Of a stretch of DNA of 64,000 bases, positions 58,268 to 64,000 are shown piece after piece. The stretch comes from Frateuria hangzhouensis (GTDB taxonomy: Bacteria; Pseudomonadota; Gammaproteobacteria; Xanthomonadales; Rhodanobacteraceae), in NCBI RefSeq assembly GCF_026410505.1, contig NZ_JAPMIU010000018.1, positions 1 through 64,000 on the forward strand, read 5' to 3'. Under the pieces are notes generated by a model that saw nothing but the letters and a program-made list of their open reading frames with translations, was not told the DNA's origin and ran no database searches. A program made the translations under genes and the position numbers. Every line of letters starts with the position of its first letter. Position 1 is the stretch's first letter.

Positions 58268-58331
58268 TGTAGGAGCGCACCCAGTGCGCGACCGCCATGC
58301 ATCCGGTCGCGCACAGGGTGCGCTCCTGCAA
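58268..58331. repeat. Palindromic repeat, family A, inside the DUF802 operon
   Basis: TTGTAGGAGCGCAC...TGCGCGACC and GGTCGCGCA...GTGCGCTCCTGCAA are inverted. It fills the 148-nt gap between the DUF802 and OmpA-type genes and may form a hairpin that lowers or stabilises downstream expression. Confidence 0.85.
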
Positions 58332-58380
58332 AAATCCTCACGTTGGGGGCCTTTCGAGGTTCAGAGGCTTGGTGCACGCC

Positions 58381-59046
58381 ATGAGCCACGACGTCGAGTT
58401 CGAAGGCGAGTCCACCGCCCCCATCTGGGCCTTTGGCGACCTGATGTCGGTGCTGCTGGGTGCGTTCGTGTTGATCCTGGTCGGCGTCATCGGCGTGCAG
58501 TTGCAGCTCTCGCACAAGCTGGAAGTTGCCGAGAAGCAGCGCCTGGCCGAACAGCAACGCCGCGCCACGCTGGAACAGGCGCTGGCCACGCCGCTGGCGC
58601 AGGGCCGCGTGACCCTGGTCAACGGCCGCATCGGCATCCGCGGCAACCTGCTGTTCGCGCTCAACTCCGACCAGCTACAGCCCGAAGGCCGCCAGCTCAT
58701 CCAGAGTCTCGCCGCGCCACTCGCGCAGTACCTGCAATCGCGCGACGAGCTGTTGATGGTCAGCGGCTTCACCGACGACCAGCGCGTGCACGGCGACAAC
58801 CGCCAGTTCACCGACAACTGGGAGCTCTCCGCCCAGCGCGCCCTGACCGTCACCCGCGCCCTGATCGCCGCCGGCGTACCCGCCAACGCGGTGTTCGCCG
58901 CCGCCTTCGGCGCGCAGCAGCCGGTCAGCGCCAACGCCGACGCCACCGGCCGCGCGAAAAACCGCCGCGTCGAGATCGCCCCGATTCCCCGCTCCTCGGC
59001 CGCCAACGCCGCGCCGCAAGACACAGCCCCCGGCCATGCGCCCTGA
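58381..59046 (+). CDS. OmpA-family protein: MotB/ZorB-like partner of DUF802
   Basis: A 221-aa inner-membrane protein. A short cytoplasmic N-terminus leads into one helix, APIWAFGDLMSVLLGAFVLI, with Asp20 placed like the proton-carrying Asp of MotB (DxxT/MxL) and ZorB. A periplasmic helical linker follows (KLEVAEKQRLAEQQRRA). The OmpA_C peptidoglycan-binding domain has LLFALNSDQLQPEGRQLI, NWELSAQRALTVTRALIAAG and GRAKNRRVEI. The length is close to ZorB. It should dimerise through DUF802 pentamers and anchor to the cell wall. ATG 58381 is chosen; GTG 58372 is possible. The stop overlaps the DUF2894 start by 11 nt. Confidence 0.88.
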   Translation: MSHDVEFEGESTAPIWAFGDLMSVLLGAFVLILVGVIGVQLQLSHKLEVAEKQRLAEQQRRATLEQALATPLAQGRVTLVNGRIGIRGNLLFALNSDQLQPEGRQLIQSLAAPLAQYLQSRDELLMVSGFTDDQRVHGDNRQFTDNWELSAQRALTVTRALIAAGVPANAVFAAAFGAQQPVSANADATGRAKNRRVEIAPIPRSSAANAAPQDTAPGHAP

Positions 59047-59572
59047 CATCCGCGCGGCCATCCGCACGCGCCTGATCGCGGCCATGGAGCAACGCGCCGC
59101 CAGCCTCGACGGTGAAGTCCGCCGCGCGCTGGATGCGCGGCTGGCCGAACTGCGGGCGCTCGATGCCGATGCGCCGGACGACATGCTGGCCGCCGACGCC
59201 ATGCCACCTCGATCAAGCTCGCTGCGCGAACTGGTCGATCAACTCGCCCGCGACACCTCCGGCGAGCGCACCACCTATCCGGACGTGCCCGCGCTCGCCG
59301 ATTTCCGCCAGCTATGGTCCGGCCTGCGCACCGACAGCCAGCTCCGGCAATCGGTCGCCCACAGCCCCACCGACGCCGGCCCGCTCAACTCCACCGCATT
59401 GGCCAGTCGCGCGATTGCGTTGATGCGCGAGGTGTCGCCGGCGTATCTGCGCTCGTTCCTTGCCTACGTCGATGACCTCGCCTGGCTGGAACCGGTGGGT
59501 GTAACGGGCGCCGCCACCGCACCGGGCGTGACCGCCAGAAAGAAGCGGATTGGACGCAAGCCCAAGCCGTGA
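59036..59572 (+). CDS. DUF2894 family protein
   Basis: A 178-aa soluble protein, last in the DUF3348-DUF802-OmpA operon. IRTRLIAAMEQRAASLDGEV and RALDARLAELRALDADAPDD are helical. SLRELVDQLARDTSG, ADFRQLWSGLRTDSQLRQSV and LMREVSPAYLRSFLAYVDDL are the conserved core. The C-terminus is strongly basic (ARKKRIGRKPKP), which could bind nucleic acid or acidic membrane. Translation overlaps the OmpA gene by 11 nt, so the product is made with the motor. No enzymatic motif is visible. Confidence 0.9.
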   Translation: MRPDIRAAIRTRLIAAMEQRAASLDGEVRRALDARLAELRALDADAPDDMLAADAMPPRSSSLRELVDQLARDTSGERTTYPDVPALADFRQLWSGLRTDSQLRQSVAHSPTDAGPLNSTALASRAIALMREVSPAYLRSFLAYVDDLAWLEPVGVTGAATAPGVTARKKRIGRKPKP

Positions 59573-59664
59573 TAGACACGTCCCTCACCCGGGCGTAAGA
59601 CGCGTTGTTGCATGGTTGATCGCCACGGTGGTTTGCGTGGCATCAATCATGGTGGAGACCGGAA

Positions 59665-59844
59665 ATGGCAAACAGCAATGACAACCGTGGCGGCTCGCAC
59701 GAGCAACACGTCAAGGCAGGCGAACAGAGCCACAAGAACGACAATTCCAAGTCGGCCAGCAGTTCCTCCGGCAATCGTGGCAGCCAGGGCGGAAGCCACG
59801 AACAGCACGTCAAAGCCGGCGAACAGAGCCACAAGAACGACTGA
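59665..59844 (+). CDS. Small hydrophilic stress-type protein with a duplicated motif
   Basis: A 59-aa protein. The unit GGSHEQHVKAGEQSHKND occurs twice, once near the start and once at the C-terminus, separated by a Ser/Asn/Gly linker. The composition (Gly, Ser, His, Lys, Gln; no hydrophobic stretch) resembles KGG-type and other stress-induced small proteins. GGTGGAG lies upstream of the ATG. A terminator follows at 59867. Being under 60 codons it is easily missed by gene callers. The role is unknown; protection during desiccation or stationary phase is a guess. Confidence 0.82.
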   Translation: MANSNDNRGGSHEQHVKAGEQSHKNDNSKSASSSSGNRGSQGGSHEQHVKAGEQSHKND

Positions 59845-59866
59845 TTCACCCACTGCACGGTGACGC

Positions 59867-59889
59867 AAGGGGCGCTTCGGCGCCCTTTT
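59867..59889 (+). terminator. Rho-independent terminator after the small stress gene
   Basis: GGGCGC-TTCG-GCGCCC is followed by TTTT, 25 nt after the stop codon. The UUCG tetraloop is unusually stable. Confidence 0.88.
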
Positions 59890-59926
59890 CGTCTCGCCAC
59901 CGCAGCCGACGCTGCGAAGGTTGCCC

Positions 59927-60364
59927 ATGAGCCGCCACATGACCGCCGCGGACCTCGATATCCACGTCGCCAGGAGCGACGAGGACAGCCTGTTCCAATG
60001 GCTGCTGGCGAGCTTCCTGTTCGGCAAGCGCATCAGCCAGAAGATTGCCGCGGCGACGTGGCAGGCGCTGGTTCGCCACCACGGCCGCGACACACCGCGC
60101 AAGCTGTGCAACTGCACGCATGCCGAGCTGGTGAAAATGCTGGGCGAAGGCGGCTATGCCCGCTACGACGAATCCACCGCGACGCGCCTCTCGCTGCTCT
60201 GCCGGACCCTGCTGGATGACTACGGCGGAAGCGTGCTGGGCATCGCCGAGGCCTCCGACAGCCGCGCCGAGTTCGAGCGCCGGCTGCGCCGCTTCAAAGG
60301 CATCGGCCCGGTCACCGTACGCATTTTCATGCGCGAGGCCGGGCCGGTACTGTTCCCTTCATGA
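59927..60364 (+). CDS. Helix-hairpin-helix DNA-binding protein (EndoIII-like fragment)
   Basis: A 145-aa soluble protein. LFQWLLASFLFGKRISQKIA and the C-terminal LRRFKGIGPVTVRIFMREAG with the GIG of a helix-hairpin-helix resemble the all-helical domain of endonuclease III/HhH glycosylases. There is no catalytic Lys/Asp pair typical of Nth and no iron-sulfur cluster Cys pattern (one CNC pair only), so it may bind DNA without lyase activity. The ATG at 59927 was chosen; an in-frame TTG lies six bases upstream. It stands alone. Confidence 0.78.
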   Translation: MSRHMTAADLDIHVARSDEDSLFQWLLASFLFGKRISQKIAAATWQALVRHHGRDTPRKLCNCTHAELVKMLGEGGYARYDESTATRLSLLCRTLLDDYGGSVLGIAEASDSRAEFERRLRRFKGIGPVTVRIFMREAGPVLFPS

Positions 60365-60425
60365 AAGCCTGAAGGCTTCCGCGCATCCAGCTTCATCCCG
60401 CGCCGGACCACCCTCCGCCGGGTGC

Positions 60426-60833
60426 CTAAGCGGCCTGCACCGCCGACATGTCCATCCACAGCGGTCCCCAGACGTGTCCATCGGGGTCGGTCAGGTCGCG
60501 CGCGTACATGAAGCCCAGTTCCTGCACGGGATTGACGTCCGCGGTGCCGCCGTGGGCCGCGGCGGCGTCGATCATGGCATCGACCGCCTCGCGGCTGTCC
60601 AGCGCGAGTGCCAGCGACACCTCGCTCGAGGTCGCCGGGCAGATCGGCCGGTCAGTGAACGTGCGCCACTTGTCGTGCGTCAGCAGCATCACGTAGATCG
60701 CATCGCTCCACACCATGCAGGCGGCGGTTTCGTCGGTGAACTGCGGGTTGTTCGTGAACCCCAGCGCCTCGTAGAAGGCCATCGAGGCCCGGAGATTGGA
60801 AACAGGTAGGTTGACGAAGATCATGCGGGACAT
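60426..60833 (-). CDS. VOC-superfamily (glyoxalase/bleomycin-resistance-like) protein
   Basis: A 135-aa protein with two beta-alpha-beta-beta-beta modules: IFVNLPVSNLRASMAFYEAL and GFTNNPQFTDETAACMVW in the first, VDAMIDAAAAHGGTAD and MYARDLTDPDGHVWGPLWMD in the second. The terminal GHVWGPLW is typical. The ligand is unknown. It was started at the ATG at 60831-60833; longer upstream extension has no family match. It is convergent with the HhH gene. Confidence 0.92.
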   Translation of the reverse strand: MSRMIFVNLPVSNLRASMAFYEALGFTNNPQFTDETAACMVWSDAIYVMLLTHDKWRTFTDRPICPATSSEVSLALALDSREAVDAMIDAAAAHGGTADVNPVQELGFMYARDLTDPDGHVWGPLWMDMSAVQAA

Positions 60834-60991
60834 GGCGGCTTTCTCCTGGGTTGGTAGCAGCACGACGGGCGACCGTGGCGGTAATCGACAAACGTGGAAG
60901 CCATGATTTATCCGCTGGGCGAAGCTTCGCGCGATGGTCGAAAACAAGAGGCTGACCGCCACGCGCCCGTTCCGGCGCATCAGGCCAGCAC

Positions 60992-61069
60992 CTGTAGGAG
61001 CCCACTTGTGGGCGATGCTTTTTTGGCCGGTCTCAGGGCAAGGGCATCGCCCACAAGTGGGCTCCTACA
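60992..61069. repeat. Palindromic intergenic repeat, family B
   Basis: CTGTAGGAGCCCACTTGTGG and its inverted partner CCACAAGTGGGCTCCTACA enclose GGCGATGC...GCATCGCC. Nearly identical arms to 15124-15208. It lies downstream of the NirK-fusion stop, as a possible 3' hairpin. Confidence 0.9.
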
Positions 61070-61200
61070 AGTCCCTCGCGCCGTGCCCGGCTCTCCGGCC
61101 AGGCCGATGGTCCGGCGCGGACGGATCGGCAACAGTGGCCGCGCAGAGCCAGCAGCGCTGAGCCAGCTTGCCCCATGCGCAGCCGCGACCGCGCACATCG

Positions 61201-63192
61201 CTATTGCGCGGCGCGCACCGCCTTCACCTGCTCGGCCGTGACCGGCTTGCCCTGGTTTCCCCACGACGTGCGTTCGTGGTTGGCGATGTCCGCGACATCG
61301 TGGTCGTTGAGGACATCCGCAAACGGCGGCATCGGCGTCGCGTAGACGGTGCCGCCCACGGCCTGGCCGTGCATCCCGTGAAGGATCGTGCCGATCTGTT
61401 TGGCCGGATCGGGATTCAGTACCGTCGGATCGCCCTTGAGCGGCGGGAACGCACCCGGCAGCCCCATGCCGGTGGCTTGATGGCAGGCCGCACAGTTGGT
61501 GGCGTACAGGGTGGCGCCGCGCGCCGGGTCGAACTTGTACGGCCCGGCCGGCGCCGCTGGCGGCGCGCCTGCGACCGGCGGAGCAGCCGGCTCCGTGCCG
61601 GCGGTGCCCGGCGCCTCCGCGGGCGCCGCCGCCGGCCCGCCGACGGCCAGCACGCCGATCGCGCCGAGCGAGGCATGGGCCATGTCGTGATCGACGAAGG
61701 TGTACTCGCCCGCATCGGGCATCACCAGGTCGAATACCGCGCCCTCGCCCGGCCCGACCGTATAGGTCGACACGCCACTCAACGCGTGCGCGGGATCGCC
61801 GTCCGGATAGACCTTGTCGAAGATCGCACCGATCACGTGGAAGGCACTCCACAGGTTCGGTCCCGCGTTGACCAGATAGATGCGCGTGCGCTCGCCGGGC
61901 GTCACCGGCAGCGGGTGATCGCGGTACTGGAACGCCGCGCCGTTGAAGACGACTTCGTCCGGCCGCTCCTCGCTCATCTTCTGGAAGTCGGCGCCCATCA
62001 GCTTGCCCGACACCTGCTGGGTGTACCACTCGCCCTGCACCAGCACATAGCTCTCTTCGGCCGGCGGCAGGGGTTCGGCCGGATCGACGATCAGCGCGCC
62101 GTACATGCCATTGCCGATGTGCAGCAGCACCGGCGGCGTGCCGCAGTGATACAGGAAGGCGCCGGACACGTTCGCGACGAAGGAATAGGTCAGCGACTTG
62201 CCGGGCATGATGTCCACGTAGTGCAGGTTCGGCGGCGTTATGGCGGCATGGAAGTCCAGCGAATGCTGCATCGTGCCCTTGTTGGTGAACGTCACGTTGA
62301 CCGTTTGCCCCTGGCGCACGTGGATCACCGGGCCGGGCACGGTACCGCCGAAGGTCCAGGCCTGGTACTGCACGCCGCTGGCGATCTCGACCGCGTCGTC
62401 GGTCGCGATGACATGCACGTCGACGCTCGATCCGGCCTGCAGTGGCGGCAGGCGTGCGTCGCGCGGCTTGGCGATCGGCTGGCTGGATACAAGCGACAGC
62501 GGCGACACGGCGGCGGCGGCCGCGGTGGGCGTCGGCGGCCGCACGTTCAGGCTGCTGTGCAGGCCGGCGACGAGGAAAAACACCAGCACCGCGATGCCGA
62601 TCAGCGCCGGCGCCTGCACCCGCCAGGACACCGGATGCACCGCGGCCGGCGGGACATCGGTGCGCCACTCCGAAACCCGCCGCCAGCGCGGCCACGACCT
62701 CTCGATGTAGTAGTCGAGGCTGTAGGGGCTTGGCCCCGAACCACTGTTGATCACGCTGAGCGCGATGAAGACCAGCACGTAGACGATACCCGTGCCCATG
62801 TTGGCCGCGCCCACCGAGTAGGGGCCGCCGAAACCCTCGGCCGTGCTCCAGACCAGCAGGCTGAACAGCGCGCCGGCCAGGTACGTCGTCTTGCGTGCAA
62901 TGCCGAGCACCAGCGCCAGGGCCAACAGCGTCTCGATGCCTCGCGTAAGCCAGACGAAAAGCGTCGCGTTGGGCGTCACCAGCCAGATCCAGAAATCGAA
63001 CCACCAGGCCGACCAGCGCGGTTGTCCGTCCGCGGCGTTGTGCAGGTAACCGACGTAGTGGGCCGCGAAGCCGGACGTCCAGGTAAAGGCCGCATTGGCC
63101 AGCCAGATCAGGCCGAAGGCGACGCGAAGGGCCGTCTTCGCCATGCCTGGCCAGGCTTCCGAAAACTGCTCGCGGACGTGCACGTGTGCCAT
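61201..63192 (-). CDS. nirK: DoxX-like membrane domain + copper nitrite reductase + cytochrome c fusion
   Basis: A 663-aa protein with three parts. Residues 20-150 hold four or five membrane helices of DoxX type (ALRVAFGLIWLANAAFTWTS, TLLALALVLGIA). A helix at 193-211 leads to the cupredoxin NirK region, 250-520. Copper ligands by alignment: His310, His349/Cys350, His358 and Met363 (type 1 side), with His315 and His506 completing type 2; catalytic Asp313 and His452 are present. The C-terminal cytochrome c domain has CAACH at 567-571 and Met621 as axial candidate. It reduces nitrite to NO in denitrification; the cytochrome likely feeds electrons. It is divergent from the small Cys-tail gene. 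Confidence 0.9.
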   Translation of the reverse strand: MAHVHVREQFSEAWPGMAKTALRVAFGLIWLANAAFTWTSGFAAHYVGYLHNAADGQPRWSAWWFDFWIWLVTPNATLFVWLTRGIETLLALALVLGIARKTTYLAGALFSLLVWSTAEGFGGPYSVGAANMGTGIVYVLVFIALSVINSGSGPSPYSLDYYIERSWPRWRRVSEWRTDVPPAAVHPVSWRVQAPALIGIAVLVFFLVAGLHSSLNVRPPTPTAAAAAVSPLSLVSSQPIAKPRDARLPPLQAGSSVDVHVIATDDAVEIASGVQYQAWTFGGTVPGPVIHVRQGQTVNVTFTNKGTMQHSLDFHAAITPPNLHYVDIMPGKSLTYSFVANVSGAFLYHCGTPPVLLHIGNGMYGALIVDPAEPLPPAEESYVLVQGEWYTQQVSGKLMGADFQKMSEERPDEVVFNGAAFQYRDHPLPVTPGERTRIYLVNAGPNLWSAFHVIGAIFDKVYPDGDPAHALSGVSTYTVGPGEGAVFDLVMPDAGEYTFVDHDMAHASLGAIGVLAVGGPAAAPAEAPGTAGTEPAAPPVAGAPPAAPAGPYKFDPARGATLYATNCAACHQATGMGLPGAFPPLKGDPTVLNPDPAKQIGTILHGMHGQAVGGTVYATPMPPFADVLNDHDVADIANHERTSWGNQGKPVTAEQVKAVRAAQ

Positions 63193-63308
63193 GCGATGTT
63201 CTCCTTCGGTGATCCGTCAGCCAAATCCCGACCCTAGCGCGCAATTCGTCAGCATTTCCTGATGGCCGGCGAGCGCGACAGAAGCCTCTGATCTCACCGC
63301 TCGCCAGC

Positions 63309-63322
63309 CTGACCGGGATCAA
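63309..63322. promoter_or_regulatory. Candidate FNR/DNR-type box between nirK and the small Cys-tail gene
   Basis: CTGAC-CGGG-ATCAA matches 8 of 10 bases of TTGAT-N4-ATCAA, with one perfect half-site. It is 117 nt before the nirK start and 67 nt before the divergent small gene. Anaerobic/NO control of nirK by such regulators is known in other denitrifiers; here it is a candidate only. Confidence 0.35.
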
Positions 63323-63388
63323 GACCACGACAGCCTCGATCCGGAAGCATGCGCGGCAACAGAACGAGTACCCGCAAGAGGCCATACG

Positions 63389-63628
63389 ATGGAATTCCAC
63401 ATCGCTCTCACCGATGCCAGTCCCCGCCCCGAAGTGGTCCAGGACGCCATGTTCGATATCGACCCGAGCGCGCTGGTCGACCTGGACATGAGCGGCCTGG
63501 TCATGCGGATATCGTCCTGGGTGCCCATCAGGGATCTGGTCGAAGTCCTGCAGCGAACCGGCTGGGCAGTGAAGCTGGATCAGGTGGTGCAGTTGCCGAG
63601 CATCTGTTGCGGCGGTTGCTCCGGGTGA
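63389..63628 (+). CDS. Small HMA-like-fold protein with CCGGC tail
   Basis: A 79-aa protein of unrecognised family. Its secondary-structure rhythm is beta (FHIAL), alpha (EVVQDAMFDID), beta (ALVDLDM), beta (VMRISSW), alpha (IRDLVEVLQRTG), beta (AVKLDQVVQL), as in heavy-metal-associated domains, but the usual N-terminal CxxC is missing. Instead it ends SICCGGCSG with three cysteines. AGAGG precedes the ATG. It is divergent from the NirK fusion and shares its promoter region. A copper-delivery or metal-sensing role is inferred from fold, tail and neighbour only. Confidence 0.75.
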   Translation: MEFHIALTDASPRPEVVQDAMFDIDPSALVDLDMSGLVMRISSWVPIRDLVEVLQRTGWAVKLDQVVQLPSICCGGCSG

Positions 63629-63808
63629 ACCGAAGCAGCGCCGGTCGGTGCGACGGACGTCCCGGCAGCCAGGGTCGAACTGGCCGAATCGATCATTTCC
63701 GAGGGCCGACTTCATGGCCGCGATGCAGGGTCGGGTTGTCCGGCTCACGCATCCGCGACAGCCCTTCCCTGGGAACCTCGAACAACCCTGAAAGCTTCCG
63801 GCGCCACT

Positions 63809-63885
63809 GTAGGAGCCCACTTGTGGGCGATGCTCTTGGCGGTGCCATCAGGTGTAAGGGCATCGTCCACGAGTGGGCTCCTACA
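63809..63885. repeat. Palindromic intergenic repeat, family B
   Basis: TGTAGGAGCCCACTTGTGGG...GATGC and GCATCGTCCACGAGTGGGCT are inverted, with two mismatches in the right arm compared with 60992-61069. It lies in a 327-nt gap in which no gene was found. Confidence 0.88.
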
Positions 63886-63955
63886 AAAAAACGTCGCACG
63901 AAGGGAGTTATTCGAGGTTCACTTCCTGGTCGCGTTCCTCTTGTGGCCGTCACCT

Positions 63956-64000
63956 TCAGACGCGGACGACCCAGATGCCCACGAGCGCGGCGAGCGACAC
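63956..64000 (-). CDS. Possible C-terminal end of a membrane protein (runs off window)
   Basis: Fifteen minus-strand codons ending in TGA give VSLAALVGIWVVRV, a hydrophobic stretch followed by Arg, like the last helix of a membrane protein. Other frames in this stretch are less natural. The rest of the gene lies beyond the right edge, so the call is tentative. Confidence 0.35.
   Translation of the reverse strand: MSLAALVGIWVVRV

Noticed and set aside
55465-59572. A complete Zorya anti-phage system
   Set aside because: ZorA- and ZorB-like parts are present but no ZorC, ZorD (SNF2 helicase/nuclease) or ZorE is adjacent. The partners DUF3348 and DUF2894 are not known defence effectors.

Overview
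The window is a GC-rich chromosomal segment with compact genes on both strands. Gene content points to the gammaproteobacterial order Lysobacterales (Xanthomonadales), most likely family Rhodanobacteraceae (Rhodanobacter/Dyella/Luteibacter-like). The main arguments are the DUF3348-DUF802-OmpA-DUF2894 block, the DUF1249/PpsR/PpsA neighbourhood, dispersed GTAGGAGC-type palindromes, and a NirK-cytochrome c fusion of the kind expected in a soil denitrifier. The genus is an inference; no rRNA gene is present.

Layout. 1-3.3 kb: start of a UDP-glucose dehydrogenase gene (runs off the left edge), a periplasmic FKBP prolyl isomerase and a CPA2 cation/proton antiporter. 3.3-3.7 kb: a tRNA-Ala/Glu/Asp operon with a clear promoter and terminator, followed by a decayed copy of the 3' end of the neighbouring DUF1249 gene. 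3.9-8.9 kb: DUF1249 and PpsR divergent from PEP synthase, then tRNA-Ser and a PP2C phosphatase. 8.9-13 kb: dnaQ-rnhA-methyltransferase, divergent from gloB-mltD. 13-24.4 kb: asparagine synthetase, a secreted amidohydrolase, a pyrimidine-dimer glycosylase, the msrB-msrA pair, an ExoIII-like nuclease, a secreted beta-propeller protein, a peptide transporter, a TMEM175-like channel and an SRPBCC/ArsR pair. 24.4-29 kb: an OatA-like acyltransferase and a three-gene envelope/stress operon. 29-45.8 kb: a GH18 hydrolase, methyltransferases, two diguanylate cyclases, a RIO-type kinase, DUF421, an HD protein, an ion channel, a second beta-propeller paralogue, a frameshifted B3 metallo-beta-lactamase and a slipin-NfeD operon. 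45.9-55.1 kb: a hybrid histidine kinase, a VOC protein, two GSTs, a cold-shock protein, an MFS exporter, a serine hydrolase and an AraC regulator.

55.4-59.6 kb is the most interesting block: DUF3348, a 698-aa DUF802 protein, a 221-aa OmpA-type protein and DUF2894. The DUF802 protein has a four-helix MotA/TolQ/ZorA-like membrane unit and a roughly 500-residue helical tail. The OmpA protein has a MotB/ZorB-like N-terminal helix with a membrane Asp and a peptidoglycan-binding domain. Together they look like an ion-driven 5:2 motor resembling ZorAB but without the Zorya effectors. The window ends with a small duplicated-motif stress protein, an HhH protein, a DoxX-NirK-cytochrome c fusion, and a divergent small protein with a CCGGC tail.

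The segment is mostly housekeeping and accessory chromosome. No prophage, insertion sequence, integrase or CRISPR array was seen. Several families of short palindromic repeats sit between genes.
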